A stretch of DNA of 64,000 bases, taken from an uncultured Cedecea sp. (GTDB lineage: Bacteria; Pseudomonadota; Gammaproteobacteria; Enterobacterales; Enterobacteriaceae). Shown here one piece after another: positions 44,771 through 54,157 of this stretch; position 1 is the stretch's first letter, and every line of letters starts with the position of its first letter. The DNA lies in contig NZ_CANMLV010000010.1 in assembly GCF_947498825.1 (NCBI RefSeq), positions 91,170 to 155,169 on the forward strand. The letters run 5' to 3'. The position numbers were made by a program, and so were the translations under genes. Below the pieces are notes generated by a model. It ran no database searches and was not told the origin of the DNA. It saw nothing but the letters and a program-made list of their open reading frames with translations.

Positions 44771-45544
44771 ATGATTGATGTAAAAAATCTCAATTTGTCC
44801 TTTGGTGAAGGGGACAGGTGTAATCAGGTACTGCACGATGTCAGCCTCCATGTAAAAGCGGGCGAGATCTACGGTTTGGTAGGGGAGTCCGGGTCAGGCA
44901 AGACCACAGTATTAAAGTGCCTGGCAGGTCTGTTTACCCACTGGCAGGGGGAACTGGCCATTGATGGTCAGCGCCTGGATCATAAGTTAACCAAGAACCG
45001 TTGCCGTCAGGTACAGATGGTGTTCCAGGATCCTTACGGCTCGTTGCATCCCAGACATACCATTGGCGATATTCTCGAAGAGCCTTTGCAGATCCACGGC
45101 ATTAAAGATCGCGACAGGCGGATCTACTCATTACTGGATAGAGTAGGGTTGAGCCGCCAATTTCGTGAACGTTATCCTCACCAGTTATCAGGCGGACAGC
45201 GTCAGAGGGTAGCTATTGCAAGAGCCTTGATCCTCGAGCCACAGATTTTACTGCTGGATGAACCGACTTCGGCACTGGATGTGTCTGTGCAGGCTGAAAT
45301 CCTTAATCTGCTGGTGGAATTGCAGCGTGAGTCATCTCTGACCTATCTGATGGTGACCCACGATCTGGGGGTGATTGCCCATCTGTGCCAGAAAGTGGCG
45401 GTAATGCAGTACGGTAAAATACTGGAAACGCTGACGGTTGATGCGCTGGTGAATCATCAGGCACAAATGGCCTATACCAAGATGTTACTCAATGCCAGTC
45501 AGTGTTATAGTCGTGAAATGGCACGCGAAGTCGCTGAGTATTAG
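44771..45544 (+). CDS. ABC transporter ATPase (DppF-like)
   Basis: The 257-residue ATPase shows Walker A GESGSGKT, Q-loop FQDPYGSLHPRH, signature SGGQRQR, Walker [14 protein letters not shown] and H-loop VTHDL. I use the ATG at 44771 with AAGGAG upstream; a GTG at 44768 is also in frame. It is the last gene of the operon, followed by a hairpin at 45551-45574. Confidence 0.92.
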   Translation: MIDVKNLNLSFGEGDRCNQVLHDVSLHVKAGEIYGLVGESGSGKTTVLKCLAGLFTHWQGELAIDGQRLDHKLTKNRCRQVQMVFQDPYGSLHPRHTIGDILEEPLQIHGIKDRDRRIYSLLDRVGLSRQFRERYPHQLSGGQRQRVAIARALILEPQILLLDEPTSALDVSVQAEILNLLVELQRESSLTYLMVTHDLGVIAHLCQKVAVMQYGKILETLTVDALVNHQAQMAYTKMLLNASQCYSREMAREVAEY

Positions 45545-45550
45545 TTTTTC

Positions 45551-45574
45551 CCCGGAGAGCCGGAACTCTCCGGG
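45551..45574. terminator. Hairpin terminator after the transporter operon
   Basis: CCCGGAGAG and CTCTCCGGG form a perfect 9-bp stem; a TTTTTC run precedes it on the plus strand, and GTTTGTC follows. It ends the operon in one or both directions. Confidence 0.7.
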
Positions 45575-45683
45575 ACAGTTTGTCTAAAACTGCTCGGAAT
45601 GCTCTACAAAGGGTGAAGCCATGCTGTAAAGCCACCACCACAACCTATACTGATAACAGTGAATACCAAACCGGAGGCGCAAT

Positions 45684-46115
45684 ATGACGATTCATAAGCA
45701 AGGCCAGGCACACTGGGAAGGGAACATTAAACAGGGTAAAGGGACTATCTCAACCGAAAGCGGAGCCCTTACTAACCAGCCTTATGGGTTTAATTCCCGA
45801 TTTGAAGGTAAAGCCGGGACGAATCCTGAAGAACTGATTGGTGCTGCTCACGCGGGATGCTTTTCCATGGCGTTGTCGCTGATGCTCGGTGAAGCTGGAT
45901 ATACGGCAGAAAGTATTGATACCGTAGCGGTGGTTTCGCTGGATAAAGTTGATGGCGGCTTTGCTATCAGCCAGGTTGAGCTTAAAAGTAATATTAAGCT
46001 TGCGGGAATTGAGGCTGAAGCCTTTGATAAAATTATTCAGCAGGCCAAGGCTGGCTGCCCGGTATCAAAACTGTTGAATGCTAAAATTACGCTTAATTAC
46101 CAGCTGGATAATTGA
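45684..46115 (+). CDS. osmC: Osmotically inducible peroxiredoxin OsmC
   Basis: The 143-residue protein equals E. coli OsmC in length and closely in sequence (MTIHKQGQAHWEGNIKQGKG, NPEELIGAAHAGCFSMALSL). The two catalytic cysteines lie in HAGCFSMAL and AGCPVSKLL. OsmC reduces organic hydroperoxides in the cytoplasm. In E. coli it is driven by stress promoters, but the sequence upstream here has not been resolved. GGAGG stands before the ATG. It is probably unrelated in function to its hexarate neighbours. Confidence 0.95.
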   Translation: MTIHKQGQAHWEGNIKQGKGTISTESGALTNQPYGFNSRFEGKAGTNPEELIGAAHAGCFSMALSLMLGEAGYTAESIDTVAVVSLDKVDGGFAISQVELKSNIKLAGIEAEAFDKIIQQAKAGCPVSKLLNAKITLNYQLDN

Positions 46116-46130
46116 TTGTTGAACCCTGCC

Positions 46131-46153
46131 GAGGATGCCTGACAGGCATCCTC
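46131..46153. terminator. Hairpin between convergent osmC and cdaR
   Basis: GAGGATGCCT and AGGCATCCTC form a perfect 10-bp stem around GAC. No long T-run is present on either side, so efficiency is uncertain. Confidence 0.65.
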
Positions 46154-46164
46154 GCACAGCTTGG

Positions 46165-47322
46165 TTATCTTTCTTTATCGAGCTGAAGAGCAACATAAAG
46201 CAACAGCTTGTCATCAAGATTTTTCAGGTCAAGATCGGTTAACTCGGCAATGCGTGAGAGCCGATACTCCAGGGTATTGCGATGGATAAACAGCGCTTTG
46301 GAAGTGGCTAACGGCTGAAGATTATGGTTAAACCAGGCCACCAGTGTTCGGAGCAGCAAACCATTACTGTCCATTGCCTTCAGTTTAAGCAGCGGTCTTG
46401 AAAGTTCATCCGCCTGCCAGCCTTCACGCAGCCCGTCGAGTAGCACCGGCAGCGCCAGGTCCTGATAAAAGTAGCAGCGTTTTTCTGGCATACGCTGTTT
46501 GCCCACCCCAAGGGTTGTACAGGCAGTGCGATAGGAGCGGGCGATACTGCCCTGACCCATAAAGTAATTTCCCAGCGCGATGCGAAAACGCAGATGGCCT
46601 TCCTCTTGCATATTTGCGATCAGCTGTTCGATACGTCGACGATGCTCTCCCTCATCCCAACGTCCATGAGCATTCAGAGCGGGTTTGAGTACCACAATTT
46701 CAGTCAGTGAGATAATCGCGACCAGATTATTACGTGCAGGTTTCAGCAAATTGGTTTGCAGTTGTTGTAGCTCTTCCATGGCGCTATCAATACCGAGCTG
46801 GCCACTGTCGATTTCAATCACGGCCACAACCCGAGGCAGGGTCAGATCGATGCCTAAACGTTTAGCCCATTCGATAAGGGCGGGAGTATGCTCTTCGGCA
46901 TGGATCAAACTCATGACCAACTCTTCCCGCAGGCGCGTATCCTGCGCCAACAGGTGCATCAGTCGCGCTTGTTCCAGCATCATTTCCGCCGTCATACAGA
47001 CCAGTTCACCGTATTTGCGTAGCGTCTCGGGCTGACCTGTTAAACCAATGACACCGACGATATCGCCTTCGAGTCTCAGGGGAAGATTAATACCTTGCTT
47101 TACGCCGTGCAGGTTATGGACCGCCGCGTCATCAATATCGACCACTCTCCCCTGGGAAAGCGCCAGTAGTGCCCCTTCATGTAGCTCACCAATACGCTCA
47201 GGATCGCCGCTACCGATAATTTTTCCTCGGGCATCCATTACATTAATATTAGAGTCAATGATACGCATGGTACGTGCAACGATATCCTGCGCCATTCTGG
47301 AATCGAGGTGTAAAGCAGCCAT
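46165..47322 (-). CDS. cdaR: Sugar diacid regulator CdaR
   Basis: From the ATG at 47322 (MAALHLDSRMAQDIVART) the protein is 385 residues, exactly CdaR length, and highly similar throughout: a Diacid_rec domain (residues 4-135), a GGDEF-like middle, and a C-terminal PucR-type HTH (SKALFIHRNTLEYRLSRI). CdaR activates galactarate, glucarate and glycerate use genes in response to these diacids. GAGGGG stands before this start; an upstream in-frame start at 47358 lies in a repeat. A palindromic repeat occupies its promoter region (47340-47470). Confidence 0.95.
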   Translation of the reverse strand: MAALHLDSRMAQDIVARTMRIIDSNINVMDARGKIIGSGDPERIGELHEGALLALSQGRVVDIDDAAVHNLHGVKQGINLPLRLEGDIVGVIGLTGQPETLRKYGELVCMTAEMMLEQARLMHLLAQDTRLREELVMSLIHAEEHTPALIEWAKRLGIDLTLPRVVAVIEIDSGQLGIDSAMEELQQLQTNLLKPARNNLVAIISLTEIVVLKPALNAHGRWDEGEHRRRIEQLIANMQEEGHLRFRIALGNYFMGQGSIARSYRTACTTLGVGKQRMPEKRCYFYQDLALPVLLDGLREGWQADELSRPLLKLKAMDSNGLLLRTLVAWFNHNLQPLATSKALFIHRNTLEYRLSRIAELTDLDLKNLDDKLLLYVALQLDKER

Positions 47323-47339
47323 AGCCCCTCCGAATAATA

Positions 47340-47470
47340 TATACCCGTCATACTTCAAGTCGCCTGGGTGTTAACAGCATTCAGGCCGCCACATCACAGA
47401 GTTTATCTATGCTCATCGACGGGCTGAACTGGAAGCCTACAAGCAACTCGAATTATTTGGGGTAGGTATA
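47340..47470. repeat. Palindromic intergenic repeat of about 130 bp in the cdaR promoter region
   Basis: The left end reads TATACCCGTCATACTTCAAG and the right end, on the opposite strand, TATACCTACCCCAAATAATT. These terminal words are those of a widespread Enterobacterales intergenic repeat known to me from Serratia, Yersinia and Klebsiella genomes (ERIC/YPAL-like class). It starts about 18 bases upstream of the cdaR ATG. Confidence 0.65.
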
Positions 47471-47575
47471 ACTCTAAGATAAAAAGAATTTTATCCCTTT
47501 GCATTCGCTAATTGCATACCGTTATCTGTCTAATTGGGATCACTCCCTCAGGAATTCGCCTGTTGGCGCACAAAA

Positions 47576-47608
47576 GATCACTCAGCCAGCAAAGCTGACT
47601 GAGTGATC
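47576..47608 (-). terminator. Terminator of the garPLRK operon
   Basis: GATCACTCAG (47576-47585) and CTGAGTGATC (47599-47608) form a perfect 10-bp stem with further inner pairing. On the minus strand it is followed by TTTTGTG, downstream of garK. Confidence 0.82.
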
Positions 47609-47639
47609 AAACGGACATTTAATACATTATCTTTACTGG

Positions 47640-48845
47640 CTAATCTTCAGGCAGTGATTCCAGAGACTTCAGCGAAAATGGTGTCTGGCGGGCCGTTGGC
47701 ACACCATTCAGTGACATACCTATTTTTACCATGGCAGCGACATTGCGTGCGGTACGGTAGATATTAGCGGGTGCGCCACTGAAGGCTTCTTCTCGCGTTG
47801 AAAGTGTCGAAAGTACGCTAAAAATCGCATCGATACCATGCTGATAGACCACATCAACATCGGGATGCAGGCTGCCTGCAATAGCGATAACCGGCTTGTC
47901 GTACTTTTTAGCAATATCGGCGACACCAACAGGGACCTTGCCATTGATGCTTTGACTGTCCAGACGCCCTTCTCCGGTGATAACCAGCGTGCAATCGTGG
48001 ATCTGTTCTTCAAGATTAAGCGCCTGTGTCACCACTTCAATACCGCGGCGTAAATCTGCGTTAAGGAAGACTTTCAGCGTCGCCCCCATTCCACCAGCAG
48101 CCCCCGTGCCTGGGGCATGTTTCACGTCGATATCAAAGCTGCGGGCGATGATGTCAGCATAATGCTCCAGATTTCTGTCGAGGGTGTTAATCATTTCCTC
48201 TGTGGCCCCTTTTTGTGGGCCAAATATCCGTGAGGCACCCTGAGGACCAATGAGAGGATTGGTGACATCACAGGCAACCCGAACGGTACAACCAGCAAGA
48301 CGCGGGTCAAGACCGGTGATATCAATCTTCTCAAGCCGATTCAGACTGCCTCCACCGGCGCTAAGTTCCTGGCCATCGCTATCAAGAAAATGTACCCCGA
48401 GCGCCTGCATCATTCCCACACCTGCGTCATTGGTCGCGCTACCACCAATTCCGATGACAATACTTTTTGCGCCCTTTTCTAAAGCCTGAGCAATCAGCTC
48501 GCCGGTGCCATAGGACGTGGTCAGCAAAGGGTCACGTTTGTCGTGAGGAACCAAGGCCAGACCGCTGGCTGCCGCCATTTCTATAAATGCGGTACGGCCA
48601 TCGCCAGACAGTCCCCATATTGCATCAACTTTGTTGTTAAGCGGACCGGTGACCTGCGCGTGGTATTCCCTGCCTTGAGTCGCCGCAATCATAGCCTCGA
48701 CCGTACCTTCGCCGCCATCAGCGAGAGGGATCCTCACATAGCGCGCATCCGGGAATATTTCCCGAAAACCTTTTTCAATAAATTCCGCGACATCTGGAGC
48801 CGAAAGGCTCTCTTTATAAGAGTCTGGGGCGATTACGATTTTCAT
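47640..48845 (-). CDS. garK: Glycerate 2-kinase GarK
   Basis: The protein MKIVIAPDSYKESLSAPDVA belongs to the GarK/GlxK glycerate kinase family and makes 2-phosphoglycerate from glycerate and ATP, the last step of the hexarate route. Family patterns include DGGEGTVEAM, GIGGSATNDAGVGMMQALG, and GTGAAGGMGA. I start at 48845; two upstream ATGs are in frame. At 401 residues it is about 20 longer than E. coli GarK (381), because of a C-terminal tail (SLNGVPTARQTPFSLKSLES). It follows garR in the garPLRK order. Confidence 0.93.
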   Translation of the reverse strand: MKIVIAPDSYKESLSAPDVAEFIEKGFREIFPDARYVRIPLADGGEGTVEAMIAATQGREYHAQVTGPLNNKVDAIWGLSGDGRTAFIEMAAASGLALVPHDKRDPLLTTSYGTGELIAQALEKGAKSIVIGIGGSATNDAGVGMMQALGVHFLDSDGQELSAGGGSLNRLEKIDITGLDPRLAGCTVRVACDVTNPLIGPQGASRIFGPQKGATEEMINTLDRNLEHYADIIARSFDIDVKHAPGTGAAGGMGATLKVFLNADLRRGIEVVTQALNLEEQIHDCTLVITGEGRLDSQSINGKVPVGVADIAKKYDKPVIAIAGSLHPDVDVVYQHGIDAIFSVLSTLSTREEAFSGAPANIYRTARNVAAMVKIGMSLNGVPTARQTPFSLKSLESLPED

Positions 48846-48931
48846 AGTCATCAACCTAACGAATCATCCGGCTATTTTACGGCCGAGGCCCTTGTCCAGT
48901 TGTTAGCCCGAGCTGTCGGGCTAATCTTTAA

Positions 48932-49822
48932 TTAGCGAGAGATTTCAACCTGAGCTAATTTCTCATAATAACAGGCTAATGCACTGTGGTCGGCTTGACC
49001 CAATCCATCAACGCGCAGCGCATGCATCATTTCCATGACTGAAGCCGTTAGCGGCAACTGGGCTCCGATACCGTGAGAGGTGTCGAGAGCATTAGCTAAA
49101 TCTTTGATATGCAGATCGATACGGAAACCCGGTTTAAAATTACGATCCATCACCATTGGGGCTTTGGCTTCTAATACTGTGCTACCCGCCAGACCACCAC
49201 GAATGGCCTGGAAAACAAGATCAGGATTCACCCCAGCCTTGGTCGCAAGCGTCAAAGCTTCGGACATGGCGGCAATATTAACAGCCACAATAATCTGATT
49301 AGCGAGTTTAGTGACATTCCCCGCACCAATATCACCCGTATGGACCACGGATCCTGCCATCGCTTTAAGTAGCGTAGCGTGTTTATCGAAGATAGCCTTA
49401 TCGCCACCGACCATCACTGATAACGTACCGTCAATCGCTTTGGGTTCTCCACCACTTACCGGGGCATCCAGCATATCGATACCTTTCTGTTTAAGGGCAT
49501 CGTGGATCTCGCGACTGGCCAGAGGAGAAATGGAACTCATATCAATCAATACGCTGCCAGGTTTAGCGCCTTCGATAACGCCATTTTCGCCGAGGACTAC
49601 AGCTTTTACTTCAGGGGAATTCGGCAGCATGGTAATAACGATATCGCATAGTTGTGCAATCTCTTTGGGAGAAGAGGCCTTTTGAGCACCCAGTGCGACC
49701 AGCTCATCTGCGGCTGCGGGATTATGTCCTGAAACCACGACGTCGTAGCCTGCTTTCAGAAGATTTTTGCTCATTGGTTTGCCCATAATACCCAGGCCAA
49801 TAAAACCCACTTTTGTTGTCAT
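48932..49822 (-). CDS. garR: Tartronate semialdehyde reductase GarR
   Basis: The 296-residue protein has the NAD-binding Rossmann motif GFIGLGIMGKPMSKNL, the beta-hydroxyacid dehydrogenase patterns LDAPVSGGEPKA and GNVTKLANQI (catalytic Lys), and the E. coli GarR length. It reduces 2-hydroxy-3-oxopropanoate to D-glycerate with NAD(P)H. I use the ATG at 49822 with GAGAG upstream, not the in-frame codon at 49843. It lies 24 bases after garL. Confidence 0.95.
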   Translation of the reverse strand: MTTKVGFIGLGIMGKPMSKNLLKAGYDVVVSGHNPAAADELVALGAQKASSPKEIAQLCDIVITMLPNSPEVKAVVLGENGVIEGAKPGSVLIDMSSISPLASREIHDALKQKGIDMLDAPVSGGEPKAIDGTLSVMVGGDKAIFDKHATLLKAMAGSVVHTGDIGAGNVTKLANQIIVAVNIAAMSEALTLATKAGVNPDLVFQAIRGGLAGSTVLEAKAPMVMDRNFKPGFRIDLHIKDLANALDTSHGIGAQLPLTASVMEMMHALRVDGLGQADHSALACYYEKLAQVEISR

Positions 49823-49846
49823 AATCTGCTCTCTCAATAGCAATAA

Positions 49847-50617
49847 CTATTTTTTGAAGGTGTCTGAAAGTTTTTGACTTGCGGCACGAAACAACCCTAA
49901 GTCACTGCCGACGGCCACAAAGGTTGCGCCCCATTCCAGATAGCGGCGGGCATCGGCTTCAACGGGGGCTAAAATACCGCTTGGTTTACCCATGGCTTTA
50001 GCGCGTGCAAAAATATGTTTGATGGCTTGTTGAACCTCAGGATGTCCGGCATTACCCAGATGCCCCAGGGTCGCTGCCAGGTCACTTGGTCCAACAAAAA
50101 TACCGTCCACGCCTTCGGTTGCAGCAATAGCATCAATATTATCAAGCCCGGCCTGGCTCTCTATTTGCACCAGAATGGTGATATTTTTATCCGACTGGGC
50201 AAAGTAGTCCGGTACTGTGCCAAACATATTGGCGCGGTGGGAAACAGACACACCGCGTATCCCCAGCGGTGGATAGCGCGTAGCCGCTACCGCCTGACGA
50301 GCTTCTTCTTCAGTTTCGACAAAAGGGATCAGAAAATTGTAGAAGCCGATATCTAACAAGCGTTTCATAATTACCGCATCGTTAGTGGGCACTCTGACCA
50401 CTGGTGCGCTAGCGCTACCTTTGAGCGCCATGAGCTGGGGAATAAAGGTCGAAATATCATTGGGCGCGTGTTCGCCATCCAGCACCAGCCAGTCAAAACC
50501 CGCCAGACCCAGCACTTCAGTGCTAATAGGGCTGGCAAGAGCTGACCAGCAGCCGATCTGGACCTGATGCGCGGCCAGTGCCGCTTTGAATTTATTGGGG
50601 AAAATATCGTTACTCAT
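49847..50617 (-). CDS. garL: 5-keto-4-deoxy-D-glucarate aldolase GarL
   Basis: The 256-residue protein matches GarL in length and sequence ([51 protein letters not shown]). This class II aldolase of the HpcH/HpaI family splits 5-keto-4-deoxy-D-glucarate into pyruvate and tartronate semialdehyde using a divalent metal bound by the Glu in QIE and the Asp in GPSD. It lies between garP and garR, 15 bases after garP. Confidence 0.95.
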   Translation of the reverse strand: MSNDIFPNKFKAALAAHQVQIGCWSALASPISTEVLGLAGFDWLVLDGEHAPNDISTFIPQLMALKGSASAPVVRVPTNDAVIMKRLLDIGFYNFLIPFVETEEEARQAVAATRYPPLGIRGVSVSHRANMFGTVPDYFAQSDKNITILVQIESQAGLDNIDAIAATEGVDGIFVGPSDLAATLGHLGNAGHPEVQQAIKHIFARAKAMGKPSGILAPVEADARRYLEWGATFVAVGSDLGLFRAASQKLSDTFKK

Positions 50618-50632
50618 TCAGGTTACCTTTAT

Positions 50633-51967
50633 CTATTTCTGTAATTCCATACGTTTAATGTCACCGACAACAAACAAGTAACACACCATAGCCATCAATG
50701 CTGAACAGCCGACGAACACCAGTGCGGCGTTGAATGAATGAAGCTCGCTCACCAGATAACCAATCACTACCGGCGTCACAATGGATGCAACGTTACCGAA
50801 AACGTTGAACAGCCCGCCACACAGCCCGACAATTTCTTTCGGTGCCGTATCTGAAATGACCGGCCAGCCCAAGGCACCAAATCCCTTGCCAAAAAAAGCG
50901 AGCGCCATTAACAGGATGACGAGGGTCGTATTGTTGGTGTAGTTACAAAGAATAATGCTTGATGCTAATAACATACCCAGCACAATCGGTATCTTACGAG
51001 CCTTGGTCAGGGAAGCACCTTGTTTAATTAAATGATCGGAGAACACACCACCTAACACGCCACCGGCAAAGCCACAGAGAGCAGGGATCGCTGCTACCAT
51101 GCCCACTTTCAAAATAGACATGCCCTTTTCCTGTACCAGATAGATAGGGAACCATGTCAGGAAGAACCAAGTAATAGTATTGATAAAATACTGGCCGAAA
51201 AAGACGCCCAGCATCATACGATTGGACAACATTTGCTTGATATAGCCGAACTTAATGGTCTTATCCTGCGTCTTCCCGGACTTGCTGCGATCCATATCGA
51301 CCACTGCGCCATTTTGGCTAATAAAATCCAATTCTTCTGGCGTCATGCGTGGATGGTCTGTTGGGTTATGAATGAGCTTTACCCACAGAAAGGTCAATAT
51401 AAAGCCGAGAACGCCCATCACAATGAAGACGTGCTCCCAGCCCCAGGCAAAGGTCAGCCAGCCAAGCAGAGGAGAAAATATCGCTAAAGCAAAATACTGT
51501 GCCGAGTTAAAAATAGCAGATGCCGTACCACGTTCTTTGGTTGGAAACCATGCGGTTACGATCCGTGCATTCGCCGGGAAGGAGGGCGCTTCGGAGAACC
51601 CCAGCATAAAGCGCATAAAGAACATGGAGGTTGCCGCCCAGGCTAATGGAAAGATATCAACAAAGCCTTGGGTAAAGGTAAACAAGGACCAAAAGAACAG
51701 GCTATAGGTATAAACTCGCTTTGATCCAAATTTATCCAGTAGCCATCCACCGGGAATCTGCATCAGTAAGTAAGCCCAGCCAAATGCAGAGAAAATATAA
51801 CCCATAGCAATGGCATCAAGCTGGAGATCTTTCGCCACTGCCGCACCGGCAATCGAGAGCGTAGCACGGTCGGCATAGTTCACCGAGGTGACGATAAAGA
51901 TCATTAATAGAATAATATACCGGGTAGGTATTATCTGTTTTTTACAGGTAAGGATATTTGTACTCAC
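50633..51967 (-). CDS. garP: Galactarate/glucarate/glycerate transporter GarP
   Basis: The 444-residue MFS protein has 12 membrane helices and follows E. coli GarP closely (YADRATLSIAGAAVAKDLQL, LLDKFGSKRVYTYSLFFWSL). It belongs to the anion:cation symporter family and imports galactarate, glucarate and glycerate with protons. First gene of garPLRK, divergent from garD, with the shared regulatory region at 51968-52383. Confidence 0.95.
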   Translation of the reverse strand: MSTNILTCKKQIIPTRYIILLMIFIVTSVNYADRATLSIAGAAVAKDLQLDAIAMGYIFSAFGWAYLLMQIPGGWLLDKFGSKRVYTYSLFFWSLFTFTQGFVDIFPLAWAATSMFFMRFMLGFSEAPSFPANARIVTAWFPTKERGTASAIFNSAQYFALAIFSPLLGWLTFAWGWEHVFIVMGVLGFILTFLWVKLIHNPTDHPRMTPEELDFISQNGAVVDMDRSKSGKTQDKTIKFGYIKQMLSNRMMLGVFFGQYFINTITWFFLTWFPIYLVQEKGMSILKVGMVAAIPALCGFAGGVLGGVFSDHLIKQGASLTKARKIPIVLGMLLASSIILCNYTNNTTLVILLMALAFFGKGFGALGWPVISDTAPKEIVGLCGGLFNVFGNVASIVTPVVIGYLVSELHSFNAALVFVGCSALMAMVCYLFVVGDIKRMELQK

Positions 51968-52383
51968 AGCACGCTCCTCAAATGGGAAGGTTATTATTAT
52001 TCACCGCTGTTATAGCTATTACTGTCGTTATCGTAGGGATATAAAGGTACAGTTCTATAATTATTTTGATAACGAAGTAAGAGAACGAACATCAATAAAA
52101 TGACAATCTCTAAAATCAATCTTATACATTCTGCTCACGCCGGTCATTGGGCTGAAGACCAGCATTAACGATGATAAAACCGATGTTATTGTGCATATGC
52201 AATAGATGGAGGGGGGGGAACCACATTTCCTCGTAATAACCTCCGTGGGTACTAACCTTATGAACTAATAATCGATTAACATCACATTTTATTATTATGC
52301 TAGTTGGCATGATTCAATTAATAAGTATCAAAACCGATAAAAGAAATAATGATTACTGGCACCATGCGGGAGAATACTGGAAG
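51968..52383. promoter_or_regulatory. Divergent garP / garD control region with candidate CdaR operator
   Basis: This 416-bp gap must contain promoters for garP (minus) and garD (plus). At 52187-52204 TATTGTGCATATGCAATA is nearly symmetrical around TGCATATGCA and is the best candidate for a CdaR operator. A run of eight G follows at 52211-52218. A related inverted repeat, TTGCACCATGCAA, lies before the enolase-superfamily gene at 39086-39098. Confidence 0.55.
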
Positions 52384-53955
52384 ATGGCCGAGATAAAAAT
52401 TAGACAAAAATCACCCACCGTTTTTTATATAAAAGTAGATGATTCAGATAATGTTGCGATTATTGTCAATGAGCAGGGCTTAGCGGCAGGCACCCGTTTT
52501 CCTGATGGATTAACCTTGGTTGAGCATGTGCCTCAAGGCCATAAAGTTGCTCTGCAAGATATCCCTCGCGCAGGCAATATTATTCGCTATGGAGAAGTCA
52601 TCGGCTATGCGGTGCGTGATATTGCTAAAGGTAGCTGGATTGATGAGTCTTTGGTGGAGTTGCCAAAAGCACCTCCTCTTAATACGTTACCGCTTGCTAC
52701 CAAGGTGCCGGAAGCTTTACCCGCCTTAGAAGGTTATACCTTCGAGGGATATCGCAATGAAGATGGCAGTGTTGGCACCAAAAACATGCTGGGTATTTCA
52801 ACTAGCGTGCATTGTGTTGCGGGTGTAGTCGACTATGTGGTGAAAATTATCGAACGCGACTTGTTGCCAAAGTATCCTAATGTTGATGGGGTCGTTGGTT
52901 TAAACCATCTCTATGGGTGTGGGGTGGCAATTAACGCACCTGCTGCTGTCGTGCCAATTCGCACTATTCATAATATTGCCCTGAATCCTAATTTTGGTGG
53001 CGAGGTGATGGTCGTGGGTCTTGGCTGTGAAAAACTGCAGCCTGAATTTATGCTGCAAGGCAGTAGCAAAGTTCCGCTCAATGCTATTGAGAATGCCAGT
53101 ATCGTTCGTCTGCAGGATGAACAACATGTCGGTTTCCAGTCGATGGTCGATGATATCTTACAGGTTGCGGAACGCCATCTCGCGAAACTCAATGCCCGCC
53201 AGCGTGAAACCTGCCCGGTGTCTGAACTTGTCGTCGGTATGCAGTGTGGTGGTAGCGATGCTTTTTCGGGTGTGACGGCCAATCCTGCCGTGGGCTACGC
53301 CTCCGATCTGTTGGTCCGCTGTGGCGCTACCGTGATGTTTTCTGAAGTGACTGAAGTCAGAGATGCGATACATCTGCTGACCCCCAGAGCTGTTGATGAA
53401 CATGTTGGCAGGCGTTTACTTGAAGAGATGGCATGGTATGACAACTATCTTGAACAGGGGCAAACCGACCGCAGTGCCAACCCTTCACCTGGTAATAAAA
53501 AAGGTGGGCTGTCTAATATCGTTGAAAAAGCTCTCGGGTCTATCGCTAAGTCAGGCAAGAGCGCTATCGTCGAAGTCCTTTCCCCTGGTCAGAGGCCAAC
53601 GAAACGCGGCTTGATCTTTGCCGCCACCCCGGCCAGTGATTTTGTCTGCGGTACACAACAGGTTGCCTCAGGCATAACCGTTCAAGTCTTTACCACCGGG
53701 CGCGGTACGCCTTATGGCCTGGCAGCGGTTCCGGTGATTAAGATGGCCACCCGCACCGCTCTTGCTAACCGCTGGTATGATTTGATGGATATTAACGCCG
53801 GAACCATCGCCACAGGGGAAGAGACTATCGAAGAGGTCGGACAGCGGCTATTCGAATTTATTATCGATGTGGCCAGCGGACGTAAACAGACCTTTTCGGA
53901 TCAGTTAGGCCTGCATAATCAGCTGGCGGTATTTAATCCAGCACCTGTAACCTGA
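52384..53955 (+). CDS. garD: Galactarate dehydratase GarD
   Basis: From the ATG at 52384 ([20 protein letters not shown]) the protein is 523 residues, the exact GarD length, and nearly identical in pattern to E. coli GarD, with the SAF-like N-terminus and the C-terminal catalytic domain ([37 protein letters not shown]). It converts galactarate to 5-keto-4-deoxy-glucarate, feeding GarL. An open frame extends upstream to 52297 but would add 29 residues foreign to the family. Divergent from garP and presumably CdaR-activated. Confidence 0.95.
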   Translation: MAEIKIRQKSPTVFYIKVDDSDNVAIIVNEQGLAAGTRFPDGLTLVEHVPQGHKVALQDIPRAGNIIRYGEVIGYAVRDIAKGSWIDESLVELPKAPPLNTLPLATKVPEALPALEGYTFEGYRNEDGSVGTKNMLGISTSVHCVAGVVDYVVKIIERDLLPKYPNVDGVVGLNHLYGCGVAINAPAAVVPIRTIHNIALNPNFGGEVMVVGLGCEKLQPEFMLQGSSKVPLNAIENASIVRLQDEQHVGFQSMVDDILQVAERHLAKLNARQRETCPVSELVVGMQCGGSDAFSGVTANPAVGYASDLLVRCGATVMFSEVTEVRDAIHLLTPRAVDEHVGRRLLEEMAWYDNYLEQGQTDRSANPSPGNKKGGLSNIVEKALGSIAKSGKSAIVEVLSPGQRPTKRGLIFAATPASDFVCGTQQVASGITVQVFTTGRGTPYGLAAVPVIKMATRTALANRWYDLMDINAGTIATGEETIEEVGQRLFEFIIDVASGRKQTFSDQLGLHNQLAVFNPAPVT

Positions 53956-53990
53956 TTTCTTCGTGTCATTGCATCACCAGACAGGTATCC

Positions 53991-54014
53991 GCCAGGACGA
54001 TATTTCGCCCTGGC
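53991..54014 (+). terminator. Hairpin after garD
   Basis: GCCAGG (53991-53996) pairs with CCTGGC (54009-54014) around a 12-base loop containing ACGATATTTCGC; TGACTTTGTTT follows. A modest terminator. Confidence 0.55.
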
Positions 54015-54157
54015 TGACTTTGTTTGCGACCATTCTCACGCTTCAAGCTTAAGCACTGCTGCCAAAACGCCTCTGTTGCATTTACAGGTAATTCCTAAAG
54101 CATCCCGTTAGTTTCTTATGCAATGCTTAGTCTTGTTCACAGCAAATGAGGATATTT

